Positions 1-11,896 of a stretch of DNA of 64,000 nucleotides are shown here, in pieces. The number at the start of each line of letters is the position of its first letter. Positions within the stretch are counted from its first letter, which is position 1. This DNA is from Watersipora subatra (Eukaryota; Bryozoa; Gymnolaemata; Cheilostomatida; Watersiporidae), in assembly GCF_963576615.1 (NCBI RefSeq), contig NC_088708.1:5208001-5272000 (forward strand), in the 5' to 3' direction. The translations under genes and the position numbers were made by a program. The notes beneath the pieces are model-generated. The model did not search any database. It had not been told where the DNA came from and saw only the letters and a list, made by a program, of their open reading frames with translations.

Positions 1-469
1 ACTTTAAACTACGAACGCCGAAGAAATTTTAATTACGTCAAGTTAAAAATGAAAGTTTGCTTTTAGGTTTGCTTCTGAGTTTGTCTTTTAAGACATTGAT
101 AAAATTCAAATTTATCAAAGACAACTGTTGTAATGAAGGATAACTTATCTCCCTCCCTCGCAAATGCTAGCATTAGCTGCTATTGTATATATTTAATTTT
201 ACATTTTAAATAATCACATTTTTTGTATTATTTTTTAATTGTTGCTTTTTGAAAGCATGTGGTAAATTATGACAATAACCAACATGTTCTTTCTGTTACA
301 ATATCTTGTTTTGAGTGTTTTATTTGCATTTTTAGAGTATGGAAACCAAGCAATATATATTTAATTGTTCGATATATAAATAAATTGCGCCAACATGCGA
401 GTATATTAACATACGAGCTCAGTCTCAGAACGCATTAAGCTCGTAAGTTGAAGTATGACTGTATAAGTT

Positions 470-1425
470 TTTAGCTTTTAAGAGCTTGTAATCACCTTCT
501 CATATATTTCACACCTACAACACAACAGAGTAAGGCATGGTGAATCTTATGATACCAAATAACTGCAATGTGAATTTTGTTGCAAGTCAACCTTTAACTT
601 GCTTTTGCATATTGTACAAATAACTTGGTATTGTCCTTTCGTGACTGGCTTCTTAGTGGTGGCAATTAGTACTAGCCTGGCAAAGTTTTTCACCAATCCA
701 GCACTACTAAGCAACACTCTTGTCGCTTTCTCGCTGTGGTTGCAAACCTCAATCACCACAGGCGAAGACAAAGTCAAGCCACCCTGATTCTTAACTGTGA
801 TTAGGGAATTCGTTGCTTGGTTTACATCAACGTTGGTAACATCCACGATGCTAGTGATACAATCATTACACTTCAGCTTTGGTGACCTAGCCAGCTACAT
901 AGCCAGCTGTAAAATAATCATTCTGTCTCATTTTTGACTTCAGACATACTTGCATACTCATCATATTTAGTCATGTTTAGTTCAGCATATTAGTCTATAT
1001 ACCTAGCCAAGGTCTGGCTCTTTGAGTGGGTGGGCTATTTCCCCTCCCCTCTCCATTCCCCTTTTCTCTTTTCCCCTTCTAACTTATTCTTTGGAGAAGG
1101 GGAAAAGAGAGAATGGGGATAAGAGAGGTTGCAAATAAAGCCATGATGGCTCATGATTTGTGTGCAACAATTCATAGCTTTTATAGTTTTAATCTATGGT
1201 GGTTATCAGATATTATCACAGAATTGCTTTAGTTTACTGGATTATGTATACAAGAAGGTTTTTATGTGAAAATAAATGTAATTTTGTTACCTTCTTCCCA
1301 TTAGATTCATTGTAAACAACAGTGCAGTCAAGCGTGAGGTACAATACAGTGACGTTACGTCGTGCTATTTATGTCTGACAGGCTTTTTCCCTATTGGCCA
1401 ATCTAGGTATATATATCTATGGTAT
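470..1425 (+). repeat. Dispersed repeat family A, copy 1
   Basis: An approximately 950-bp repeat present again, in the same order, at about 55660-57060 and, inverted, at about 53848-55030. It opens with an AGCTTTTAAGAGCTTGTAATC segment, runs through a stretch ending GTTGCAAGTCAACCTTTAA, contains a polypyrimidine/polypurine hairpin at 1046-1128, and ends near TTGGCCAATCTAGG. No transposase, reverse transcriptase or clear terminal inverted repeat is visible, so the class is unknown. The small minus-strand reading frame at 547-846 is probably chance coding inside the repeat, because the same DNA in other copies is interrupted. Partial copies lie at 2010-2310 and 60310-60400. Confidence 0.8.
1046..1128. 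repeat. Polypyrimidine/polypurine hairpin in family A
   Basis: A pyrimidine arm containing CCCCTTTTCTCTTTTCCCCT is followed, after a spacer of about a dozen bases, by its purine complement containing GGGGAAAAGAGAGAATGGGG. The arms are about 30 bp and nearly perfect. Related hairpins sit at the same place in the other two long copies of family A (54139-54224 and 56661-56747), so the structure belongs to the repeat. Confidence 0.8.
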
Positions 1426-2009
1426 TACCTGAGTAAGTTTATAATAATGATCATAACAATTCTTTCTGTACACATATATGTTTGCTATTTAATTTTTATA
1501 ACTTAATATTTTTTAAGAAAAAAAGTCTTCCCATTATGCATTCTATTCCTACTATTCGTATCACTATGTATGTAATTCGAATTCGACTGTGTTAATTTGG
1601 TAATCATTCTCACTGTTACTGATGGAGTAAATCATATTTCATTAATTAATTGCATGAAAAAATTAATTGAATGACCTTTGTATCTAATCAATTGTATCCA
1701 AACGATTGAATAAATATAAATAAAAAAATTGCAATACTCTAAGGACAACTACAATCAATGAAGATTAATGCCATAATAAGATATTACAAATATAAGTTTC
1801 TTAACTATAAAACATCACGAATTAATTTGGCAACAGTCAAGTCTTGCTACATTTTGGATGAAGAAAAAATCATTTGCTGAACGGTCAATGCTTTCACGAA
1901 AATTTGCTCAGGAAGCTGCTGCCTGGGCATGCGCAAACGCAGTTGTCTTCATACGCAGTTGTCTTCTCCGTCTAAATCGATGAACCGAGAGAGAACAACT
2001 ATCGAAAAA

Positions 2010-2310
2010 CCGAATGCACTCGAATCGTTATCCAGCACTAGTGCTACGATAAGTTTTATATTGAACTTTTTATAGGCCTTTCAATTCATGTAAGAACATA
2101 CGTGACAAGACGATAACCAAATTTCGTGGTTATGTCATCGAAATAAAAAGATTCTAATCTACGGCGGCTTTTCGTTTTTGAGCTATTAAGAGCTTGTAAT
2201 CACATTTCCACATATTTGGCACTTACAACACAAGAGAGTAAGACATGGTGAATCTTTTGATACCAAATAACTGTAATGTGAATTTTGTTGCAAGTCAACC
2301 TTTAAAGTGA
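2010..2310 (+). repeat. Dispersed repeat family A, partial copy
   Basis: This segment matches the first part of family A (AAGAGCTTGTAATCACATTT through GTTGCAAGTCAACCTTTAA) and extends further upstream through a CTACGGCGGCTTTTCG segment to GCACTAGTGCTACGATAAG. The same extended head is found inverted at about 54900-55190. It abuts the broken 3' end of the LINE at 2325. Confidence 0.75.
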
Positions 2311-2324
2311 GTGACAGATGTTAT

Positions 2325-4545
2325 CTATTGGCCTTTCATCAAGTATTTGTGAAAAAAGGGGCTTTCCTGTGACTTTACAAAAGAACTTGTCTCACATTCA
2401 GTGATGGTAAATCCTTCAGGGACAGTGTGGGTAGAGACAAATTGCTGCGTTAACTTGGTGAACATCTGTGCGGTATAGGGGTCTAGGTGCCTTAGCAGTG
2501 AGGTGATCAGGTAATCTGGGCCAGCGGCTATGGAGGGGTTTAGGTTTTGTAAGAGTTTTAAGACACCATCATCGGAAACTGTTATTGCTTGGGGTTTTTG
2601 TTTTGTAGGGTTTACTGGTTTGTTTTCATTTGTTAAAAACATTGGGTTAGTGCCATCATTAAACATGGAAATTGAGAAAAGTCTCAGCAAAGGTGTTGAC
2701 TATGTTTTCTGATGGTTTTCCAGTTTGATCATGCATGGTCTTGACAGTGTTGCTGGAGCCTTTTTTTGCTGATATAAACTTAGAGAGGTTTATTATTACT
2801 TTTCGTCAATTCATGAAAGATGTGAATATTTAGGAAGTTAGTCTTTTCTTGTAAGTTTTTACACTTTTTTTTTCTAGTTGAAGTATTTCTTTATTTTCGG
2901 CAGTTGGGTACTTTTTACATGTTTTGAACCGTCTATTTTTTGTGAATGTCCTTAATGCTTATGTGTTTAATTGAAAATTTTTGTTTTCTTGCTTTGAGAG
3001 GGTAGTGAGAGATTGAGGCCTTAGCCTCTGTTACAACTCCAGTTTTAAATGATTCCCAGACTTCATCTATGTCAGCATTGACAGATATAAGGTTAGTAAC
3101 TTGTCTATCAAATGCTTGGGATTAGATGGTAAGTTTTACATGAATAATTTGATTGTATTTCTATTTAAAAAGGGATGTTAGTTTGGTAGGGTTTGTCTGT
3201 TTAATGTAGTCGGGTAAGTTCACCTGAAAATGGTCAGAAGTGCTTCGCTCTCCATGGGCCTTTTTAATTTCCATCTAGGATAAGACAAGATCGTGTGTTT
3301 CCTTTGATGTGCGTTCTAAAATCAACAGGTTGTAAGAGGCCATGTGTTTTAATGAGATGAAGAAAATTTGTATGCGTTTTCTTGTCTCGACTAGATTTCA
3401 GTGTTTTTCCAGTCACTGTATTTCAGGTAAATTTAAGTCGCCTGTAACAACAAAAAAGGCGCTAGTGTGAGATTTGACCCAGTCGAGTAAGCTATCTATG
3501 TTTTTGATACTAGGTTGGTGTTAAAAACAAGAAAAATAGAAGGTCAGACCTTGGATATTGATTTTCAGAGTAAGAGTTTCAGAGTCTATTATTTGGTCTA
3601 CAAATGATATCATCTTTATGAGTGAACTGTCTTTGATGGCTATAAGGATACCACCGCCTAAGCTTAGGCCTTTGGTTTGGTTTAGACGGTAGATTGTATA
3701 AAGGTTTTGTCAGTTCTCCATCTTTCACACTGGAATCACGCTTGGTTTCTGTAATAGCTATTATGACAGGCGAGTGGGTGTAGATCGAAAGATTTAATTT
3801 GTGTGTTCTGTTGCTTAAGCCGTTGGCATTCCAGGTATACATTTTATTGAGTTTAACATTGTAATAGTTTGTCTCCTGAGCCCTATATATCTTGTTTTTA
3901 ATCTTGTTTTTAATCTTGTTTTTTGTCTCTGGATTAGTGTCTGACAATTCTTTTCTCTTTTGGCATAGAGCATATGCTTTTGCTCGTTATTGTTTGGTCA
4001 TGTCATTGGTGGCAAAAATTGGGGGTTTGGGTTTGTTAAGTTGAGACATCTTAGGAAATCATACTTCTTTATTTCAGATTTAAATCCAATTCTAATGAAG
4101 ATAATTTTATTCTCATGTTGCTTGCCAACACGTCTGATGTGAACCATGTTTGTCTCAGGTGTTCCTAATTCTGTCATTAACTCAGAAACACTCTTCTTAC
4201 AGTTATTCCCCTTAACTTTATCTATGTTATGGGCAATAGCAAACGGCTTGAGGCTCTCTTTTTCCTTAGTCTTTGTTCCAGAATTGTGTTCGTAATAGTT
4301 TTAAATTCCTTTTTATTTGCTTAGCTAGCTGCTCTTGTAGCCGAGACACTGCCCGGAGCTTCAGCATAGGATCTAGAGTTTTTACTGTTTCTGAAACCAT
4401 GGTTTTAATTGTCTCTACCTTAGAGTCTAGATTTGACAGCAGGTCTTTCATTGAAGGCGTGTATACCACGGGTACTCCGAGCGTTGCCATAGGTGACGGT
4501 GAGAAGAAAGAGAAGAGTATACTACAAAAAGCGCACCATCTCATT
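2325..4545 (-). pseudogene. APE-type LINE, broken, lacking the 3' half of its RT
   Basis: Read on the minus strand, the order is an ORF1-like block (4545-4266, a helical charged protein starting MATLGVPVVYTPSMKD), further ORF1-like sequence in shifted frames to about 3950, an apurinic-type endonuclease domain (about 3850-3270), a linker, and the first part of a reverse transcriptase (2690-2330). The endonuclease is recognised by MYTWNANGLSNRTHKLNLS, IIAITETKRDSS and, in another frame, VVTGDLNLPEIQ. The RT start is recognised by LLQNLNPSIAAGPDYL followed by the fingers segment. The catalytic RT motifs, the thumb and the 3' UTR are absent: the element stops at about 2325 against a family A fragment. 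Several frameshifts and stops are present. The clade is probably CR1/Jockey-like, but RTE-like is not excluded. Confidence 0.8.
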
Positions 4546-4559
4546 TACGTTTAGAAATG

Positions 4560-5800
4560 CTCTCAATTAAAAATATACCTCAAATAACCTAGAAACCAAA
4601 CATTTTACCAATTAAAACACTCACTCTTCTAAGGATATACAGCTTTCAAAGGGCACTTTAATGTCGCGTAAAGTTAACACACGTCGTTTAACACACGTTT
4701 AATGTAGATCTTTGAATATCGGGATTCGATATATAACGGCTACAGGACAAGCTTATGCAATGAACTTTTGACCTCGTTGGATTGGCCACAAACACGTATT
4801 TACCAAAATGCAAGAACTTTGGGATTTGCCCTTCAGTTCATCAACCTCAGAACCGACTCCGAAGCTCTGCATCGACAATAATTATTAGCCAAGAAGATTA
4901 CATGGTTGAACTTAGATTGACATGTGCCGTACTGGTGGCTGCTGAGAAAGTTAGTTGCGCGCTCTAATGATTTTAGGCCGATAGTCAGCTGTGAAATTTA
5001 ACTAGTTTTTGGGTTATATTTATTTACTATCATAATGAATGAAGGAAAAAACCAGCTAAAGTAGCAGCCAAAATATGGTAATTTAGTATGAATTATTTAG
5101 ATTAATTGTAATAGTAAAAAAACTGATAGTTGACTGCTATAAAACCTAGCAGCTGTTCGTGTGAGACATCATTTGATTGTGTGACTCAAGAACAAACTTT
5201 TGTAAACTCTTTATGGTATTTACTTGCAACAAGTTTCTAATGATCATTGTATAATCTTCCATGTGCACTTGGGCAGTCGAGCAAGTTAAATGCAACTTGT
5301 CATTCCAATTTTTTATCCAACCTTCTTAGTTTATATGCCAATATACATTGTACTATCATTTATAGAACTGTTTATCAGCGTCAATTTTATAGTTGCAAAA
5401 TAATATATTCGTTGTAGCCATAGTTTTCTTCTCCACATTGCAGTCCTATAGATTACTACTATATACATGTATTCTAGCTGAAAGCCCGACGTTGCACCGT
5501 TAATAGAATAATTGCTTAATGAACTTGAGTAACTTGCCTGAACAGCTAGATCTCTACTAAAGTCTTTTCTAAAACACTCAACCAATGAATGATTATTTTC
5601 ACTATTATCGATAGCTATGCTTAGTTGCAAGTGTAGTCCAATGGGTAAGTTTGCTGGTGTTCGATGTTGAGGTTCCGAGATCAGATCTTGTGCTTTGTGG
5701 ATTTTTCATTGCTAGATTTTAATTGCTATAACTGGACACAGGGTTTAATAAACAAAAAGACAAAAGTGCAGAAAGACCAACACTGAGATTTATAGATTTA
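4560..5800. other. No gene or known repeat recognised
   Basis: AT-rich DNA with short, unconvincing open frames on both strands. I see no protein motif, no inverted repeat and no match to other parts of this window. Confidence 0.5.
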
Positions 5801-5802
5801 TT

Positions 5803-5918
5803 GCATATATATCGCGCGTATATATCGCGCGTATATATCGCGCGTATATATCGCGCGTATATATCGCGCGTATGTATCGCGCGTATGTATCGCACATATA
5901 TATTGCGCATATATCTGG
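5803..5918. repeat. 13-bp minisatellite of alternating purine-pyrimidine
   Basis: About eight to nine head-to-tail copies of a 13-bp unit, ATCGCGCGTATAT. The left copies are identical and the right copies diverge (ATGTATCGCGCG, then ATCGCACATAT, then ATTGCGCATAT). Each unit alternates purine and pyrimidine except at one T-C step, and it is almost self-complementary. The minus-strand frame across it, with repeats of YIRAI and YTRDIYAR, is a by-product of the repeat. Confidence 0.9.
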
Positions 5919-5929
5919 AACCAATAGTA

Positions 5930-6780
5930 TAACACCTGTCATTTTTCATTTGAAAGCTATGCGTTCGGAAATGTTTCAAGGCACAGAGAGTTTTTTTGTC
6001 AGCTCTGCATATGAACATTATAGAGGTCATTGTTCAGGACTGAGTAAGAGACAGTTTGGCATTGTACTGCATGAAGTATTTCTATCTATTGGCACGATGA
6101 AAGGACCAACAGTCGATGGCGAAAGAGTGCAGGTTTACTCTGGCTCGAGTATAATTTTGACAGCATTCTGTTTCTTCAGCATTATTTGGATAGCAGCCTG
6201 CGAGAACTGCTGTAGATGAGGTCTTCAAATAGCGCACGTGGTTTAAAATAGAATCAAGCTGTGAGATGTCGCGTGCTTGAAAAACTTCTGCTCTCATTTT
6301 TCGTTGAAAGTGTTTTTTAGCATCTAGGGCGGTACGCCCAGCTAGCCTCCTTAGAGTACCCTGTCCAGCAGCTGACCAAGGTTGATCATCGCCAGTTTCT
6401 GTAGAGGTGAGGGCAGACTAGCAACCTGTTGTTGTTCACATATAAATTTTTCTCAAGTTTTTCAAAACAGACCAGAATGTCAAGATAAATATCATTGTAG
6501 TGTTTTTACTTTGTTTGCAACTCTCCGATTGAGTAAGCATGGCTAGCAGCTATAAAGTCTGTGAACTGGGAACTAGTTTTTGTTGTAACAAATTGTTGCC
6601 ACAAGTCTGCCAGCTTTTGCTTTATAAGCGCGCAAGTGTTTCCTAAGCGAAAATTGGAACATATCGCTTCAACTTTGTCATTATAGATCTTCCGTTCCTC
6701 AGTGACTGGGGCTGCGAATAAATTCTCATGCAAAATTAAAGGTCCAAACACACTAGGCGATTTTATCGCGAGCTTCATGA
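5930..6780 (-). pseudogene. Unrecognised protein-like remnant
   Basis: Two minus-strand frames (6778-6506 and 6297-6082) have protein-like composition, for example CSNFRLGNTCALIKQKLADL and RYLKTSSTAVLAGCYPNNAE, and shorter continuations occur in other frames. This pattern suits a decayed multi-exon gene or transposase, but I do not recognise the family. A plus-strand frame at 5872-6219 overlaps and is equally unplaced. Confidence 0.25.
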
Positions 6781-6799
6781 GGAGGACAGAGATATTGCT

Positions 6800-7600
6800 G
6801 GCGTGCGCCTAAACAGACTTGAGTGATTCACTAGCAAACCATATAATGGGCACCCTCACAAGCTGTCTATAAAATTCCGTATCATTAGTTTTTTCGTAGT
6901 TAATATATTTAGGTAAATCAATATGGCGCCGTCTAGGCACCAATGTAAACAACTTTCGCTTTTGTTATTAAACTTATCTCACTTTCACAGATTGTACACT
7001 GCCTACACTACAAGACCACATAAGAAAAAAACGATTATTGTATTTTTAACGATAATATTTTACGTTTTTTTTATATATTTTATCTTGTAGTAGTTTTTCA
7101 TGTTTAATATATTAGATATTTACCATCCTCAAGATGGTCAACCTTCGCAACGATCGACTCCAAATGTTGGTTTTCAACTTGGGTTTTTTGTAATTTTTGT
7201 TTATTATGGTTTGCAGGACTAGGAGTAGTTTTATTGAATTCGTGTACAATTCAGTGTTCGCTCTGAATATTTTTCAGTCGTAACAAAATAGCAAATAGTT
7301 GCTGCTGCATGTTGGTGAACATCGATAAGAAATAATTACCCGCCATAAAATTGCATTCTGGTAAAAAACCAATCAATCGAATTGCATCTCACTAGCGATA
7401 AAGTTGTGTAGAGAAAGTAGTGTTATCGCTCTGCATAAGCTCGCTCAGCAAGTTCTAGCGCAGATTAGCGCCATGCTGCGTGGTATGGCTCTTATTATCA
7501 CCTAGTGTGTTTTTACCTTAACTGCGCACAATTGTGGTTAGGATAGGCAGTGGGTACTGCATCCATTTCCTCATTTGAGCTGTTCGATAGCAAGTTGTCA
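6800..7600. other. No feature recognised
   Basis: AT-rich sequence without a convincing coding frame, inverted repeat or match to other parts of the window. Confidence 0.45.
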
Positions 7601-9513
7601 GACATTGATCAATGTTGATCAGCAAGTGATCAATGAAGCGGAAGAAAAGATGACATGTTGCAACATTTACAGTCATCTACTATGCTTTTAGAACTCATTC
7701 TAGATAGCTGGCTCAATTTTTGTGCCGATGGTGGTACAATGCGCTCAGGATGGAAGTTCGTGATGCATAGCCTGTTTGCAGTTCTAGCATGCCCTATAGC
7801 TACAGCCAATTGTCCAGGCTCGAACATATTGTTGCAGCATACTTCAACATTATTAAGCGTAATTCTTTGGGCTTTGTGGACTGTAAACGCAAATGCTAAT
7901 GACAGAGCCAACTGTGATCTGCAGCCACTAGTCATCTGACGTGAGGGGTTGAAACTACGAACAAAACGATGTGATTATAAACTAAAAAAGCTAAACAACA
8001 GAGTCATGGCGTACCATTACAGATCTTCAGTATGATCTATATTTAGCAACACAACTGTCGTTTACCCAAATAACACTGCCTTACATAACTCACTACTGAT
8101 ATGAAGTGCAGCCATCCCGAAGTTGTTTAAAAACTTACTAGATAAACTTGTGAGGTTTGATAACAATGGGATCATCGTGACATTCAAACTTGACCTTACC
8201 CCAAGTATCCTCCATTGCAACAATCTCTCCGCGGGAGCCATTTACTAATGACTGTCAAGTTGATGATAAGAAAAACTGGCGCTCCATTCAAAAAAAGAAT
8301 CTATAGTGTATATATAGAAAAAGATAGTACCATAAATCCATGCATTGTTATTGTGCAATGCAACAGCATGGGTAAATGATAAGCCAAATCAAGATGAATG
8401 CATATCAGTAATTGAAGGACAGACTCTTAATACATGCATGTGGTATTGCTGCAATGAGTAGTGCCTGTCAGAAATAAAATGTGCAATCTCTTTACGCCTA
8501 GCTAAGTGTATGAGTGTAATAATAACATGTCACTACCACCATAGCCACACAAAATAACTTCAAGCGATGCAGAACAACAATTAAACAGAAATATATTACA
8601 CGCTATTAAGAGATTGAGGTAATAAGATCATTTTGTATACATTAACAGACTAAGAACAGTTACAATATAAAATGTAAGCAATACTAAATAACAAGGTGTT
8701 GCTTAGAATAAAAGACTCAAAAATTTCGCTGCTAAAAACTTCGGGCCAACTATTAACTTTGTGTTATTCAAATAGCCATTCCTCATGAGCAGGGCTTCTG
8801 CGAAGTATTTCCTTGGAGTCTGAATCTTCTGCCAGATGTTTTTCAACTTTTCCAGATCATCGGTTCACACAAGCAATATTATGGGCCCATGCGTCAAAAT
8901 TACGCGCGTTAAAAACAGTCTTGTCGCGATCGGAACACGGAAAAGGTCTGCATTTGGACTTCAAGAATTCCATGGTCTCTGCCAAGACTGAACCATCACT
9001 TGTCTCTCTTACAGCATTGGCTAACACCATATCCCTTGTTCTTACTATCTGCAACAGCATTCCAATCACATGAGGTTTTAGTTAAAAAGTAATTGAACAA
9101 AATAAAATGTATTCTCATAAGAAAATTTGCTCCAACAAGAATTTTGAGAAAAAAGTGAACATTGGAACAAATTTACTGCAAGTGTTGAGGTTTGATTGTA
9201 TTGAAGTTTAGTGCAGAGTACTGGGTTATAGTATGGTGTGGTCAGTAGTTGGATGCATACCTCAACTAGATTCACTTTGTGAGGAATATAAGCGGAAATG
9301 TCTACATGCTGATATATAGGCTCGCCAATGTCCCCATTGATCAGATTGGCAACTGGAGCCAGCTGAAAGAAGTCACCAACAATTATGCGATGCACACCTC
9401 CTAGAGGCAAGGAATTTCTTTTGATATCGTGCATCATGGCAGATAATGTCAATAAAGTCTGGACTGACAGCATGCTAATTTCATCAATCAGCATCACGGC
9501 ACACTCTGCCAAC
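7600..9513 (-). pseudogene. PIF1-like DNA helicase, split gene, N-terminal exons not found
   Basis: Four minus-strand blocks make the C-terminal two thirds of a PIF1/RRM3-type superfamily 1B helicase. Exon A (9513-9261) begins after a TTTGCAG acceptor and carries Walker B (MLIDEISML) and a GDFFQLAPV motif, then ends at a GTATGC donor. Exon B (9048-about 8780) starts after GTTGCAG and reads DMVLANAVRETSDGSVLAET, but meets a TGA near 8870. Block C (8255-8150) reads SLVNGSRGEIVAMEDTWGKV. Block D (7960-7630) contains LALSLAFAFTVHKAQRITL, the motif V/VI region, where HKAQG has become HKAQR. The Walker A exon should lie above 9520 but I cannot see it. Such helicases occur as host genes, in Helitrons and as stray paralogues. 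No Rep domain is nearby, and the internal stop and altered motif suggest a pseudogene. Confidence 0.7.
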
Positions 9514-9519
9514 CTGCAA

Positions 9520-10380
9520 ACAATTCATTCGGCTAGAGTATTTAAAAGACTAACAGCATAAGCAATTATGTGTGACTTGTCCAACCAAATCAACCTTAAT
9601 GACGTAATGACATATTGAGAGTCATTATGCCTATTAGATGCAGAAACATTTACCAATTAAATTATGTATACAATTAATTGAGTTTTAAGGCAAAGGTTGA
9701 CAGCCTTGAGAAACAAATGAGAGTGAAGTGTTATAAATTGTTTCCAAATTATGTTTTGAGAAATACAAACTTGGCACTGCAGATCATTATGAATTTTTTT
9801 GCATGTTTACATGCATCTGGCATTTATTTTTCTGTTGCAAATCATTTGATTAATCCGGTAGTCTTTCTAACACACATATCTAGTTTATTTTAACAATTTT
9901 ACATATATAAAGATTGTTGTAATACACTGATGGTAGAGCCTATGTTATAGGGCTGTTCATGTAATTTGTAAGCCTAGCCACTCCAGGTACAATTACATTA
10001 TCCAATTTTGCGTTCAGGTACAATTAAATCAAGATTATCTACAGATTAAGACATGGGTCCACGAGATCTCATTTTAACGATAAAAGCACTCACATTTTCA
10101 TATAGAACATACTTTATGTAAAGCTGAGAAAATTTCACATCTTATGAAGTTATAATTGTTGCAAAAATTTTAAATTTTAAATATGAAGAAGTACCACAAA
10201 ATTGCAGTTTGAATAAAGTTTGTGGTTTACCAATGTATTCCACTACTAAAGGTAGCATATAAACGCATGGTTGTTTAAATCCTGATCAGCAATTAAAATA
10301 ATGTCCTTTGTATGGTATGTCCAAATATTCCGGATAGCTGTCACATTGCTGATAGCTGTCACTTAACTGATAGCTGTAAA
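9520..10380. other. No gene recognised; short tandem near the right end
   Basis: No coding block continues the helicase. At about 10335-10380 a CTGATAGCTGTCAC-type unit recurs three times at irregular spacing. Confidence 0.4.
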
Positions 10381-10383
10381 TAT

Positions 10384-10600
10384 CAACACTCACCACCACA
10401 AAGTCTTCGCCACCACAAAGAAATGAGGCAGAGCATACGTGGTGGTTCGATGGGTTGCATTCATAAAACTTATTTCGTTGCCATATCTGCTTAGCATTTG
10501 CTTTTGATGATCGGTCTGGGTAGCGAAAACAAGCCATATGAATTCCGAGGACTTTTTAAAAGTGAAATTCAGCTTTCTTCTGCCACTCCTTTTCTATAGT
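10384..10600 (-). pseudogene. Mutator-like/CaRF-associated transposase exon fragment
   Basis: In one minus-strand frame this reads DHQKQMLSRYGNEISFMNAT followed by HRTTTYALPHFFVVAKTLWW. This resembles the start of the MULE-type DDE domain in a family common in invertebrates (QRELLxRYG, a D/N-A-T-Y-x-T motif, then YALPLFFLVVKT). A GTGAGT donor-like site follows directly. Neighbouring exons are not visible. The usual aspartate in the DATY motif reads N here. The assignment rests on one short block. Confidence 0.45.
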
Positions 10601-10609
10601 CGTCCTCAG

Positions 10610-11250
10610 ATTTTTTTGGTCCGAAAATGAATATCTATATATGATGGGAAAACCGAACAACTGAAAAAATTATCACGAGTTTGTGCAAACATTTTCAAAT
10701 GTGACAGTGGCTAGTTTAAAAGTATAAGCTGATCTTTGTCGACACCTCAAACAACGCTCGCATCAGTCTGTGCTTTTTAACGAGATGATGGCCAGAATAG
10801 TTTTTTATTGAAGAGAAATAAAACAATCCTGAACGAAAGGAAGGTCTGGTACTGATCTGGTTTGATGCAAAGTACTTTGTATACTGAAACGAAAAATAGC
10901 TCAGATTGATTGTAATTTTAATTTAGCATAGTTTTCCATATTTATATGTAGTAATATAGCACAATAATAGTTTATAAAATTAAGCATTACACATAACAAC
11001 AAGCGTAAGTACATGACACTAGTAAAGACTTTAAACAGAATTACACAATAGCAAGCTATTCAGCTGAATATCCATCTAAGAATGCAAATAACTGCAAAAG
11101 ATCTGAACAACACAATCGCTCACATCTAGATATAGCAGTTGTATCTAACTCAGCAAACATACTGTAATTTGTTGTTTAAAAATGGACATGTGAGGATAGT
11201 GAGTATTTGTTCCTTCGCTGCCCAAGACGGGTTGTTTTCCTATATAACAA
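10610..11250. other. No feature recognised
   Basis: AT-rich intergenic-type DNA, with no coding frame or repeat that I can support. Confidence 0.4.
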
Positions 11251-11253
11251 TTT

Positions 11254-11436
11254 TTAAACCGCAGGCCCCCTAACTCTCTTTAGAAACTGTACTTCAAACT
11301 CCCTAATTTTTTTATCACAAGCTTTTATGATGGCCACATAGTGACGGTTATGTCCATGCTTTGCTTGGTATTTGACTACAAAATGATTGCCACACTCAGT
11401 TTGATTTAATTTGAACCACAGCTGGGACTTTTTCAT
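11254..11436 (-). pseudogene. C-terminal tail fragment of a pogo-like transposase
   Basis: The 60-residue frame contains GNHFVVKYQAKHGHNRHYVA and FEVQFLKRV. The layout (FVVKY, then a YVA strand, then EVQFLKR) resembles the C-terminal tail encoded at about 35050-35290 in the pogo-like element of this window (VLVKV, then AHFAGIVQELN, then IAVQFYKKD). I infer an orphan 3' fragment of a related element. Similarity is modest, so confidence is low. Confidence 0.35.
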
Positions 11437-11499
11437 ATTTGAAGAATAGTTTTGTGAAATTTTTTTGTCAGTTTTGTCGAATTGTTTAGACTAGTAGAT

Positions 11500-11863
11500 T
11501 AGAGGAGGTGGCTGCTGTGAGCATCAATGACGAAGAATGCCTATCTACTACCATCTTCTCACTTGCATCAGCCTCCCAAACACCCCAAGCTCCTTCTTTA
11601 TTGAAGAGATAAGAGGAAGATTGAAGAGATTGAAGAGGAAGTGTGCCGAAGTTGGCTTCGGACAAGAATTGCTGAAACGTTTTGATTCAATGAATCAAGA
11701 AGATAGACTAGACAGTTTTGGGGCAGAAGTAGCCAGAGACATTCGCTCCATTAACGAAGAGCTGGAGCAGGAGCTAGTTATGAGGGAGATAATGAATGTA
11801 ATATTTAGGGCTAAGTTTCCCAGAAGTGCACATGCTGCCCACACTGAGGAATTGAACGAATAG
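11500..11863 (+). pseudogene. Probable Harbinger companion protein, C-terminal part
   Basis: The frame ends with DSFGAEVARDIRSINEELEQ and EIMNVIFRAKF. This resembles the C-terminal helix pair (BESS-like) of MADF/Myb-type proteins that accompany PIF/Harbinger transposases. The expected DNA-binding domain is not in the same frame; a short upstream block in another frame may be a linker. It lies tail-to-tail with the Harbinger transposase that ends at 12076, which is the usual two-gene arrangement of the superfamily. The functional call is inference from position and a short motif. Confidence 0.35.
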
Positions 11864-11896
11864 CTTTATATTATGATTTCATTTTCAATACAAACT

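Noticed and set aside
547..846. 99-codon minus-strand frame with a CxxC pair
   Set aside because: It lies inside repeat family A, and the equivalent DNA in other copies is interrupted or shifted; no finger domain is complete.
5872..6219. 115-codon plus-strand frame
   Set aside because: It starts inside the minisatellite and shows no domain; minus-strand frames are equally long here.
10286..10537. Frame that looked like a THAP finger (FRYPDRSS... VCSASF)
   Set aside because: The C-x2-H histidine is absent and no first CxxC half exists. Another frame of the same DNA gives a better Mutator-like match.
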